Source: VRUE01 sp963762205
GTDB lineage: Bacteria > Actinomycetota > Thermoleophilia > Solirubrobacterales > 70-9
DNA length: 64,000 bases
Direction of reading: 5' to 3'
Assembly: GCA_963762205.1 (NCBI GenBank)
Contig: CAVXJZ010000002.1
Coordinates: 881,200-945,199, forward strand
The translations under genes and the position numbers were made by a program. Each line of letters opens with the position of its first letter. The stretch's first letter is position 1. Below are positions 17,315 through 24,450 of the stretch, one piece after another. The notes under the pieces are model-generated. The model was not told the origin of the DNA. It searched no databases and worked only from the letters and a program-made list of their open reading frames with translations.

Positions 17315-18119
17315 ACCGGATCGCCAGGTAGGCGCCGGCGACCTCGAGGTCGTCGGCGAGCGCCTCCAGCGAGCCGCCGATGTCGGGCAGCCCGAGCGAG
17401 GCGCGAATCTCCTCGGCGCCGCCGTCGCGCATCGGTCCGAGGCGCAGCTCCAGGCCCCCGTCGTCATCGGCCAGGGCCAACCTCACCATCCCGTCATCGA
17501 AGCGGCCCGGGGCTGTCTCGGCGATCGCGTCGGTGAGCAGGACCGCGTCGGAGACCCGCTCGATCGGGAGGTCGCGAAGGGCGGCCAGCGCCCCCACCAC
17601 CCTGGACAGCACCGATCCCAGCAGCTCTGCGCGCGCGACGACGATCTCGGTCGAGTCTCCCGACGCCGCCACCGGTGTCGGCGGGCCACCCTCGCCGGCG
17701 CCGCCGCCGCGCAGCGGCAGGTGCATACGGACCTCGGTACCGCGGTCGAGCCCGCCGGAGAAGGAGAAGGTGCTGGAGAGCGCCGCGATCAGGGAGAGGC
17801 CGAGGCGCAGGCTGGAGTGCTCGACGCCCGGCCTGGGGCGGATGCCGACGCCGGAGTCGCGGACGACGACGTCGAGCCCCTCCTCGCTCGGCTCCGCCTC
17901 GACGCTGAGCGGCCCCGGCTCGCCTTCGTAGGCGTGGACCACGACGTTCATGCAAGCCTCGGTGACCACGGTCTTGAGGTCGGCGATCCCGGCCGCGTCC
18001 ATGCCGATCTCTTCGCCCAGGCCGGCGAGCGCGTGCCTGACGACGGCGACGTTCTCCGCGCGGGCGGGGAGAGACATCTCCAGGCCGGCTGGCCTCTCGC
18101 TGGTGGACGGATCTTCCAT
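17289..18119 (-). CDS. Anti-sigma factor, RsbW-like serine kinase with an extra C-terminal half
   Basis: A protein of about 276 residues. The N-terminal 135 residues form a GHKL ATPase like RsbW/SpoIIAB: N-box LKTVVTEACMNVVVHAYEG and G1 box VVRDSGVGIRP. Such proteins hold the sigma factor inactive and phosphorylate the STAS antagonist. The C-terminal half (about 155-270) is not part of ordinary RsbW; RVSDAVLLTDAIAET looks like a decayed second N-box, suggesting a tandem or duplicated ATPase fold. A SigB-type promoter lies 72 bases upstream (18191-18217), so the sigma factor may control its own inhibitor. It converges on the sigma gene and overlaps it. Confidence 0.8.
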   Translation of the reverse strand: MEDPSTSERPAGLEMSLPARAENVAVVRHALAGLGEEIGMDAAGIADLKTVVTEACMNVVVHAYEGEPGPLSVEAEPSEEGLDVVVRDSGVGIRPRPGVEHSSLRLGLSLIAALSSTFSFSGGLDRGTEVRMHLPLRGGGAGEGGPPTPVAASGDSTEIVVARAELLGSVLSRVVGALAALRDLPIERVSDAVLLTDAIAETAPGRFDDGMVRLALADDDGGLELRLGPMRDGGAEEIRASLGLPDIGGSLEALADDLEVAGAYLAIRFRAPAPAP

Positions 18120-18190
18120 AAGCCCAAATTTCTGCCGGAGAGTTGGCCCCAGACCGATCTCCGAGGATATCGACCGACTCCGGGACTCCG

Positions 18191-18217
18191 CTACCCGGGC
18201 GGGCCACTCTCGCAAAC
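18191..18217 (-). promoter_or_regulatory. Putative SigB/SigF-type promoter of the anti-sigma gene
   Basis: On the minus strand GTTT (18217-18214) is followed after 17 bases by GGGTAG (18196-18191), close to the GTTT/GGGTAT pattern and spacing read by this sigma class. It sits 72 bases before the anti-sigma ATG. Confidence 0.55.
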
Positions 18218-18232
18218 CAAATGAGCGCGCGA

Positions 18233-18238
18233 TAGCAT
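18233..18238 (+). promoter_or_regulatory. -10 element of the STAS gene (leaderless)
   Basis: TAGCAT ends 7 bases before the GTG start; no Shine-Dalgarno sequence. Confidence 0.5.
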
Positions 18239-18245
18239 CGCCGCA

Positions 18246-18620
18246 GTGAGCCCGACCCCTTTCGAAGTCGAGAGCGAGGCGTTGGAGGATGGGGTTCTCG
18301 CCTTCGCCGTGAAGGGCGAGCTCGACCTCAACACCGCCCCCGAGCTGGACGGCCCGCTGGAGCGGGCGGTCGCCGACCCGGGCGATGCTTCGCTGCTGAT
18401 CGACCTCTCCGACTGCGAGTTCATCGACTCGACCGGCATCGCCCTGATCGTGCGCGCCTGGCAGCGGGTGGATCGAGATGCGGGCGGCGAGGGGAACGGC
18501 CGCCTCGTCATCTGCGGCTCCAACGATCAGGTCAAGAGGCTGTTGAAGATCACCGGCGTCGAGTCGTCGATCTCGATGCACGGCGACCGCGACTCGGCCC
18601 TGGCCGAGCTGCGCGGCTGA
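18246..18620 (+). CDS. STAS-domain anti-anti-sigma factor
   Basis: A 124-residue single-domain protein like RsbV/SpoIIAA. FAVKGELDLNTAPEL opens the STAS fold. LIDLSDCEFIDSTGIALIVRA holds the conserved serine that the anti-sigma kinase phosphorylates; unphosphorylated it would bind the kinase and free the sigma factor. It diverges from the anti-sigma gene. Start GTG 18246 agrees with the -10 position. Ten consecutive cytosines follow the gene at 18654-18663. Confidence 0.9.
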   Translation: MSPTPFEVESEALEDGVLAFAVKGELDLNTAPELDGPLERAVADPGDASLLIDLSDCEFIDSTGIALIVRAWQRVDRDAGGEGNGRLVICGSNDQVKRLLKITGVESSISMHGDRDSALAELRG

Positions 18621-18668
18621 GCCTGCGCGCCGCCGCCTCGGGGTCGGCGAACACCCCCCCCCCGCGGA

Positions 18669-19808
18669 CTAGGCGCCCTCCCCGTGGTTGCGGGCGCCGC
18701 CGGGCGAGTTCCTGAGTTCGCGCGCAAGCGCGTGCTCCACGGTCCCGGGGTCGCCGCCGGTCCAGGCGTTGAACCGGTACCAGGCAGGCTTCGCCCGACG
18801 GTCGGCGGTCAGCAGCCCCGCCGAGTCGCAGAACTGGCAGGACCTCGGCAGGTCGGCCCAGGAGAACCACCAGACCCCGCCTATCCGCCACGGGCGGCGG
18901 TTGGCGACCAGCATCGACATCGCTTCGTTCAGCTGCCTGGCCTGGCCGTACAGGCCGCGCTCCCAGCGCGACTCGTAGCCGTCGGACCCCCAGCCGACCT
19001 CGGTCAGGTAGATGCGGGCCCCGTGGTCGTGGTTGAGGCGCATGATCCGCAGCAGGTTGAGCACCTGCGACCTGATCGCGCGCGCGACGGCGACGTACGG
19101 GTGCAGGGCCACGCCGTCGAAGTACCGATTCATCCCGGGAATCTCGTAGAGCCGCGAGAGGAATTCGCCGGAGCCGATGTTCGGGGGAATCTGCAGCGGT
19201 CGTCCGAAGAGGCCGCCGATAAGGACCTTGGACCCGGGGTCCATGCGGTGCAGGATGCGGCCGGCGATCCGCAGCAGCGGCGCGTAGCGGACCGGGTCGG
19301 TCGTGTCGGAGAAGGTGACGATGTTCTGCTCGTTCCAGATCTCCCAGGTGCGGATCGGCAGGTACGGCAGGTCCTCGTGCTTCCTCCAGAAGTAGCCGCG
19401 GGGGCCGTAGCGGCGCTCGGCGGCGCGCACGAAGCGGGCCCAGCCGCTGCGCTGCCAGGCGCCTCCGACCGGGAGCGTGAGGCTTTCCGCTGCAAGCCAT
19501 TGCGGCGACCCCCAAAGGAAGGGCATGATCCGGATTCCGTGCTCGGCGGCGAGCTCGACCTCGCTGTCGAAGCCGCCGAAGTCGGACTCGAAGGAGAACG
19601 GGCCGTCGGGCTGGATCGCCGCCCAGGTGAGTGGGAGGCGGACGCTGCGGACGCCGCTGCTGCGCATCAGCTCGTAGTCGTGGCCGTCGGTCGAACCCTG
19701 CGGGGAGATGCCGGCGAAGGCTGTCGGGGCGCGCGCGGCGACGGCCGCCGGGGCGAGGAGCGCCAGCGCCGCGAGCGCGGCACCGAGGTATGTGAGCGTG
19801 CGTTTCAT
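18669..19808 (-). CDS. Secreted glycoside hydrolase, GH5/GH39-like
   Basis: A 379-residue exported protein. MKRTLTYLGAALAALALLAP plus an alanine-rich end is a clear signal peptide (about 1-26). The (beta/alpha)8 clan A pattern follows: MRSSGVRSVRLPLTWAAIQ, then WEIWNEQN with the likely acid/base glutamate, then YLTEVGWG with the likely nucleophile. The polysaccharide substrate cannot be named. It converges with the STAS gene, and its 5' end lies 44 bases from the tRNA-Pro gene on the opposite strand. Confidence 0.82.
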   Translation of the reverse strand: MKRTLTYLGAALAALALLAPAAVAARAPTAFAGISPQGSTDGHDYELMRSSGVRSVRLPLTWAAIQPDGPFSFESDFGGFDSEVELAAEHGIRIMPFLWGSPQWLAAESLTLPVGGAWQRSGWARFVRAAERRYGPRGYFWRKHEDLPYLPIRTWEIWNEQNIVTFSDTTDPVRYAPLLRIAGRILHRMDPGSKVLIGGLFGRPLQIPPNIGSGEFLSRLYEIPGMNRYFDGVALHPYVAVARAIRSQVLNLLRIMRLNHDHGARIYLTEVGWGSDGYESRWERGLYGQARQLNEAMSMLVANRRPWRIGGVWWFSWADLPRSCQFCDSAGLLTADRRAKPAWYRFNAWTGGDPGTVEHALARELRNSPGGARNHGEGA

Positions 19809-19851
19809 CGCTGGTCGGTCACCTGCCGGTCTCTGAGATAATCGCCGCATT

Positions 19852-19925
19852 CGGGGCGTGGCGCAGCCTGGTAGCGCGCACCGTTCGGGTCGGTGAGGTC
19901 CCCGGTTCAAATCCGGGCGCCCCGA
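19852..19925 (+). tRNA. tRNA-Pro (anticodon CGG)
   Basis: A 74-base cloverleaf. Acceptor CGGGGCG pairs with CGCCCCG, the D arm is GCGCAGCCTGGTAGCGC, the anticodon stem CACCG/CGGTG encloses TTCGGGT giving CGG, and the T arm contains GGTTCAAATCC. No CCA is encoded after the discriminator A. GATAAT at 19837-19842 lies 9 bases upstream and is the likely -10, leaving almost no 5' leader. Confidence 0.96.
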
Positions 19926-19982
19926 TTAGGTAAACCGTCCATCGGACTTCAGGTGCGGCCGCCCGCGGGCGGCCGCAGGGAG

Positions 19983-20717
19983 TCAACCACCGACTTCCGC
20001 GATCGCCCGTTCGACCGCGGCCAGCGAGGGGCCGTCCTGGAGCGTGCGGGTGCCCCGCGGCCCGTTGACGATCATCGCCTGCCGGGCGCGGACCCCGAGG
20101 TCGGCGCCGAGCCGGTCGTAGCCCTCCAGCCGCTTCGCGATCATCCCCTCCGAGCCGCCCCCGCGCTCTAGGTCCTGCTGCCATTCGGGCAGGTCGAGCT
20201 CGCCGATCGAGCCGGCGACGGAGGCAAGGAACTCTTCGCCGATGCCGAACCGCTCGGCCTCGGCCTGGTTGCGAAAGAAGAGGTAGGTGTATTGCCAGCC
20301 GTACCCCTGTTCGGCCGCGGCCTCGGCGCCGAAGAAGCCGAGCTCTAGCGGGTTCTCGGCGACCGAGTAGTGGCGCATCAGCAGCTTCGCCTCGCCCGGT
20401 CGCGCGTACGCCTCGGCGAGGGCCGGGATCGTGCCGAGGAAGTCCTCCCGGCAGTTGCCGCACTGCAGGTCGGCAAAGACCTGGATCGAGACCGGCGCGT
20501 CGGACGAGCCGAGCCGGTCGCCTTCCTGGGGGACGCCGCCGAAGACCTCCTGGGCGGTACCGATGCCCTCGATGCGGACGACCTCCCTGCCCGGCTCCCT
20601 GGTCGCGATGTCGACGATCGCGTAACCGAGCACCAGCAGCGCCGCCGAGAGGGCGAGGATCACCCGGACCCGCCCCCTGCGGGGCATCGGGGTGGCCGCG
20701 GCTTCGCCGGTCGTCAT
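19983..20717 (-). CDS. DsbA-like thiol-disulfide oxidoreductase, membrane-anchored
   Basis: A 244-residue protein with one N-terminal helix (about 19-40) and a thioredoxin-fold domain outside the membrane. VSIQVFADLQCGNCRED holds the CGNC redox pair, and the long helical insert with YTYLFFRNQAEAE is typical of DsbA/DSBA-like proteins. A cis-proline loop is not clearly seen; the C-terminal MIVNGPRGTRTLQDGP is where it would lie. It would form or shuffle disulfides in exported proteins. ATG 20717 is 6 bases behind GATAAT (20729-20724). No DsbB or VKOR partner is nearby. Confidence 0.85.
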   Translation of the reverse strand: MTTGEAAATPMPRRGRVRVILALSAALLVLGYAIVDIATREPGREVVRIEGIGTAQEVFGGVPQEGDRLGSSDAPVSIQVFADLQCGNCREDFLGTIPALAEAYARPGEAKLLMRHYSVAENPLELGFFGAEAAAEQGYGWQYTYLFFRNQAEAERFGIGEEFLASVAGSIGELDLPEWQQDLERGGGSEGMIAKRLEGYDRLGADLGVRARQAMIVNGPRGTRTLQDGPSLAAVERAIAEVGG

Positions 20718-20764
20718 CCAGCCATTATCCCGATCCGGAATCCCGCACCTTGCGGACGATGCGG

Positions 20765-20792
20765 TTGACACGTCGGTGCAGAGGGGTAGGTT
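20765..20792 (+). promoter_or_regulatory. Sigma-70-type promoter of the 20829 gene
   Basis: TTGACA (20765-20770) is followed after 16 bases by TAGGTT (20787-20792). A start near 20799 gives a leader of about 30 bases with AAGGGAGG before the GTG. It is the clearest two-box vegetative promoter in the window. Confidence 0.7.
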
Positions 20793-20828
20793 CTTGCTAC
20801 TCGATTTCGACCAAGGGAGGTCCGCGAC

Positions 20829-21014
20829 GTGGCCAATCACCTGACCCCTTCCGAGCTTGCCGACGAGCTGAACATGAAACGGCAGGAGGTGATCGGCAAA
20901 TGCGTGGAGATGGGCGTCCCGATATTCAAGGGCCGCATCGACAAGTCCCTGTTCCGGACCTCCCTGCGCCAATCGCCGGCGAACGGCGACTCGCGACGGG
21001 CATCGGCCGCCTGA
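20829..21014 (+). CDS. Small HTH-like protein, 61 residues
   Basis: A small soluble protein starting at GTG after AAGGGAGG. LTPSELADELNMKRQEVIGKCVEMGVPIFKGR has the length and spacing of a winged or excisionase-like helix-turn-helix and also resembles the IF2 N-terminal helical domain. The C-terminal 15 residues are polar and serine-rich. A strong promoter and Shine-Dalgarno sequence argue for a real, well-expressed gene. It could be a DNA- or RNA-binding regulator; no target is evident. The acyl-CoA ligase follows after 29 bases with its own -10. Confidence 0.7.
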   Translation: MANHLTPSELADELNMKRQEVIGKCVEMGVPIFKGRIDKSLFRTSLRQSPANGDSRRASAA

Positions 21015-21028
21015 GCGCGCCTCTCGAT

Positions 21029-21034
21029 TAGACT
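21029..21034 (+). promoter_or_regulatory. -10 element of the acyl-CoA ligase gene (leaderless)
   Basis: TAGACT ends 9 bases before the ATG at 21044. Confidence 0.45.
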
Positions 21035-21043
21035 TTTCCCGCC

Positions 21044-22825
21044 ATGGGGCGGGGAACACAGTCGAAGACCCTGGCCGACCTCCTGCCGAGGTCGGTCGAG
21101 ATGTACGGATCCGCCCCCGCGGTGCGCTTCAAGGAGGGCGATGGGTGGGTCAGCCGCAGCTTCACCGAGGTCGGCGAGACGGTGCGCTCGCTCTCGCTCG
21201 GGCTGATCGACCTCGGCGTCGCCAAGGGCGACAAGGTCTCGATTCTCGCCAACACCCGCGCCGAGTGGACCTACGCGGACTTCGCCGCCCTCTCCGCGGG
21301 CGCCACCGTTGTACCGATCTACCAGACCAACTCCCCGGAGGAGTGCCAGTACGTGCTCGAGAACTCCGACGCCAAGGTCGTCGTCGTCGAGGACGAGGAG
21401 CAGATGGAGAAGATACGCAAGGTCCGCGACCGGCTGCCGATGCTCGAGCAGGTGATCCGGATGACCGGCAACAGCGATGACGCGATCTCCTTCGAGGCGC
21501 TCGCCGCCCGCGGCGAGGGCCGCGACGCGTCCGAGTGGGAGGCGCGCTGGCGGACGGTGACCCCCGACGACATCTGCACCTTCATCTACACCTCGGGGAC
21601 GACCGGGCCGCCGAAGGGCTGCGTCATCTCGCACGGCAACTACCGGGCGATGCTCGACATGGTCAACGAGAACAGCGTCATCCAGGACGAAGACCTGACC
21701 TACCTATACCTGCCCCTCGCCCACTCCTTCGCCCTGCTGATCCAGCTCGGCAGCTTCGACCTCGGCGCCACCCTCGCCTACTGGGAGCGCGACCCGCTGA
21801 AGATCATGCCCAACCTGTCCGAACTGAAACCGACCTACTTCCCCTCGGTGCCGCGGATCTTCGAGAAGATCTACACGACCGCGACCAGCGCGATGGACAA
21901 GGAGGGCGGCCTGAAAAAGGCGATCTTCAACTGGTCGATCAAGGTCGGCAAGAGGATGCGCGAGGTCGAACGATCGGGCCGCAGGCCCGGCTTCCTGCTG
22001 CGCAGGCAGTACGCCTTCGCCGACGAGAAAGTGCTCTCCAAGATCAGGGCCCTGTTCGGCGGCAACCTGCGCCTCGCCGTTTCGGGGGCGGCGCCGATCA
22101 ACCCCGACATCCTGCGTTTCTTCGACGCCGCCGGCGTCCTGGTCCTCGAGGGCTGGGGGATGACCGAGACCTCGACCGCGGCGACGATCTCCACCGAGGA
22201 GGACTTCAAGATCGGCACGATCGGCAAACCCTTCCCCGGCTGCGAGGTGAAGATCGCCGACGACGGCGAGATCCTGGTCAAGGGGCCCAACGTCTTCCAG
22301 GGCTACTACAAGAACGAGGAGGCGACCCGCGAGACGATCGTCGATGGCTGGCTGCACACCGGCGACATCGGCGAGATCGACGAGGACGGCTTCATCAAGA
22401 TCACCGGCCGCAAAAAGGACATCATCATCACCGCCGGCGGCAAGAACATCACCCCGGCCAACCTCGAGGCCGAGATCAAGCAGCACCCGCTCGTCTCGCA
22501 GTGCGTGGTCGTCGGCGACCGCCGCCCCTACCTGGTGGCGCTGGTCACGCTCGACCCCGAAGACGCGGTCGCCTACGCGAAGGAACAGGGCCTGCCCGAG
22601 GACCCCGCGCAGCTGGCGACGAACGGCGACGTGCGCAAGGCGATCGAAGCCCACGTCGACGAGGTCAACGAGAAGTTCGCCCGCGTCGAGCAGGTGAAGA
22701 AGATCGCGATCCTCCCCGAGGACCTCTCCCAGGAGGGCGGCGAGCTGACCCCGACCCTGAAGGTCAAGCGCGCCGTCGTCACCTCCAAGCACGAGCCCGA
22801 GATCGAGAAGCTCTACGCGGGCTGA
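21044..22825 (+). CDS. Long-chain fatty acid-CoA ligase (AMP-forming)
   Basis: A 593-residue adenylate-forming enzyme of the FadD15/ACSL type that activates fatty acids to acyl-CoA at the membrane face. The P-loop is YTSGTTGPPKG, the A5 motif GWGMTETS, then DGWLHTGDIG and the hinge GRKKDIIITAGGKNI; near the C terminus TPTLKVKR holds the catalytic lysine. Length fits the long-chain subgroup. It converges with a patatin gene across a 350-base gap with large hairpins. The patatin could supply its fatty acid substrate, but that is inference. Confidence 0.92.
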   Translation: MGRGTQSKTLADLLPRSVEMYGSAPAVRFKEGDGWVSRSFTEVGETVRSLSLGLIDLGVAKGDKVSILANTRAEWTYADFAALSAGATVVPIYQTNSPEECQYVLENSDAKVVVVEDEEQMEKIRKVRDRLPMLEQVIRMTGNSDDAISFEALAARGEGRDASEWEARWRTVTPDDICTFIYTSGTTGPPKGCVISHGNYRAMLDMVNENSVIQDEDLTYLYLPLAHSFALLIQLGSFDLGATLAYWERDPLKIMPNLSELKPTYFPSVPRIFEKIYTTATSAMDKEGGLKKAIFNWSIKVGKRMREVERSGRRPGFLLRRQYAFADEKVLSKIRALFGGNLRLAVSGAAPINPDILRFFDAAGVLVLEGWGMTETSTAATISTEEDFKIGTIGKPFPGCEVKIADDGEILVKGPNVFQGYYKNEEATRETIVDGWLHTGDIGEIDEDGFIKITGRKKDIIITAGGKNITPANLEAEIKQHPLVSQCVVVGDRRPYLVALVTLDPEDAVAYAKEQGLPEDPAQLATNGDVRKAIEAHVDEVNEKFARVEQVKKIAILPEDLSQEGGELTPTLKVKRAVVTSKHEPEIEKLYAG

Positions 22826-22839
22826 GGGTGGGTGGTGGT

Positions 22840-22922
22840 GAGGGGGTTTGGGGGCCCACCCTCCGGAACCCGCCCCCTTCGGGGGCTCACAAGTTCCGTC
22901 GGACGACCCCCCAAACCCCCTC
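22840..22922. repeat. Nested hairpin element, copy 1 of a dispersed family
   Basis: Outer arms 22840-22854 and 22908-22922 are perfect 15-base complements. Inside, CGGAAC (22864-22869) pairs with GTTCCG (22893-22898), and the centre is CCCCC-TTC-GGGGG (22873-22885). The 35-base core 22864-22898, read on the minus strand, matches 52776-52810 at 31 of 35 bases, while the outer arms differ completely in sequence. It lies 14 bases after the acyl-CoA ligase stop and may act as a terminator or RNA-stability element. Confidence 0.75.
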
Positions 22923-23018
22923 CTCGATACACCCTCAGGCCGGGTCAGAGCGTTCCGAAGCTTGTGGAAGGGCTGTTAGGGAGCAATACGAGCTGGAATC
23001 CGCTCGAGGCGCTCGTGA

Positions 23019-23164
23019 GGAGGGCGTCGGCCGCCTCTACCCGGGAATGTCGCGAAGCGGCGGAAATGCAATCCGGCTCCTGCGCGGCTATGCCGCGCAC
23101 CACATCCGGCGCTCGCCCGAAGGGCGTGCGCCTCAATTCCCGGGGGAGGTGGCCGACGCCCTCC
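23019..23164. repeat. Large branched inverted repeat in the ligase-patatin gap
   Basis: Arms 23019-23048 and 23136-23164 pair over about 28 positions, with one G-U pair and one short bulge (GGAGGGCGTCGGCC at one end, CCCGGGAAT at the other). Within it lie GCGCGGC-TAT-GCCGCGC (23081-23097) and CGCCC-GAA-GGGCG. The whole would fold as a closed multi-branch structure from either strand. I find no convincing gene in 22826-23181. The gap between the two elements (22923-23018) shows nothing further. Confidence 0.65.
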
Positions 23165-23181
23165 CCCGCCACCTCGTCGCC

Positions 23182-24429
23182 CTAGGAAGCCTCGCCCGAC
23201 TGACGCAGCAGCACCGAGGTCGTCTGCTCGAGCACGCGGCGCCAGGCCGACGTCTGCTCGGGCTCTTCCTCGGCGGCCCGCTCGACCACGCGCTTGACCC
23301 GGCGGCCGGAGATCTCGAGGCCGTGCCTCTCCGCGATCTCCTCGTAGTACTCGTAGTCCTCCGCGAGCTTGGCCGTCACCGACTCGAACCCGTGGCGGGC
23401 GATCTGCAGCCGTTTCGAGTAGTCCATGATCGGGGTGCCGAACATCAGCTCGTCGTTGGGCTCGGGCTCGATCAGGACGATGTCGACCCCGGGGTATTTC
23501 TCCTCCCACTGGGCGACGGCCTGGTGCAGCCGCGCGTGGGAGATCATCCGGAAGACCTGGTTCGCGATCGCCGGCAGGCCCATGTCGGAGACCCGGCGCA
23601 CGCGGGTGCCGAAGACGGTCGGGATCGTCTTCTCGAAGTCGTTGACGAAGGGGACGATCGGATTCACGACGACGATGAACTTGGCTCCCTTTTCCACGGC
23701 GATGTCGACGTTCGTGGTCGAGCGGATGCCCCCGTCGACCATCTGCCTCCCCTTCAGCTCCACCGGCTTGTAGACGATCGGCAGCGCCGTCGAGCACTCG
23801 ATCGCCTTCGATATCGGCACGTCGGCCCAGCCCTTCTCGCCGAAGACGATGCGCTCGGTGGTGTCGAGGTCGGTCGCGGTGATGTAAAGCTCGCGGTCCA
23901 TGAGGCGGAAGTCGTTCGCGCGGCCGGCGTCGGCGAGCACCTCCGCGACGTAATCGTTGATCCCGCCCCCGGAGTAGAGGCCGGCCGGAAGCGCCTCCGC
24001 GAGGCCGACCCCGAGGTCGATCGCGGAGAGCTCGTGCAGCCTGACCAGGGAGCGCACGAGCTCCGCGGTCCGCAGCGGCAGCACCGCGGCCTTCTGGAGG
24101 AAGCCCAGGTAGTTCGGCTTGAGGACCTTGTTGAGGTCGAGGTCGTCGAGGTCGGACGGGACCCTCTCGTTGAGGACCTGCATCATTTCGTCCGGGGTGA
24201 TCCCGTTGGCCAGCATGCCGGCGACGAAGGAGCCGGCGCTGGTGCCGACGTAGATGTCGAAGTTGTTGACCGTGCTGTTGACCGCGAGCAGGTCGAAGGC
24301 CCGCAGGGCACCGATCTCGTAGACCCCGCCGGTGAAGCCGCCGCCGCCGAGTACGAGGGCGGTCTTCGACGGGCGTTTGCGGGGACGCCGCCGCCGAGGT
24401 TGCGAATCGATGTCCACAACTTTGCCCAT
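23182..24429 (-). CDS. Patatin-like phospholipase
   Basis: A 415-residue acyl hydrolase. LVLGGGGFTGGVYEIGAL is the oxyanion-hole loop, YVGTSAGS the GxSxG nucleophile elbow and MVDGGIRST the catalytic aspartate, so the Ser-Asp dyad is intact. It would release fatty acids from membrane or storage lipids. The annotated start is the second ATG (24429) because GATAAT at 24443-24438 is 8 bases upstream of it but only 2 from the first ATG (24435). The C-terminal 150 residues outside the patatin core are charged and helical. Confidence 0.88.
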   Translation of the reverse strand: MGKVVDIDSQPRRRRPRKRPSKTALVLGGGGFTGGVYEIGALRAFDLLAVNSTVNNFDIYVGTSAGSFVAGMLANGITPDEMMQVLNERVPSDLDDLDLNKVLKPNYLGFLQKAAVLPLRTAELVRSLVRLHELSAIDLGVGLAEALPAGLYSGGGINDYVAEVLADAGRANDFRLMDRELYITATDLDTTERIVFGEKGWADVPISKAIECSTALPIVYKPVELKGRQMVDGGIRSTTNVDIAVEKGAKFIVVVNPIVPFVNDFEKTIPTVFGTRVRRVSDMGLPAIANQVFRMISHARLHQAVAQWEEKYPGVDIVLIEPEPNDELMFGTPIMDYSKRLQIARHGFESVTAKLAEDYEYYEEIAERHGLEISGRRVKRVVERAAEEEPEQTSAWRRVLEQTTSVLLRQSGEAS

Positions 24430-24436
24430 AAACATG

Positions 24437-24443
24437 GATTATC
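24437..24443. promoter_or_regulatory. Shared divergent -10 of the patatin and dacB genes
   Basis: GGATTATCC spans both: GATTAT (plus) ends 8 bases before the dacB ATG and GATAAT (minus) ends 8 bases before the second ATG of the patatin gene. Two leaderless transcripts would start from one small site. Confidence 0.45.
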
Positions 24444-24450
24444 CCAATTG

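Noticed and set aside
18654..18663. Ten consecutive cytosines after the STAS gene
   Set aside because: It lies between two convergent stops, outside any coding or promoter region, so phase variation of a gene is unlikely; it may only mark an error-prone site.
19819..20463. Minus-strand open frame across tRNA-Pro containing GAPGFEPGTSPTRT
   Set aside because: This is the familiar false protein produced by translating a tRNA gene region antisense; the DsbA-like gene is in a different frame.
22840..23164. Insertion sequence or integron remnant in the ligase-patatin gap
   Set aside because: No transposase-like frame, no flanking direct repeat and no attachment-site pattern could be found; only hairpins are present.
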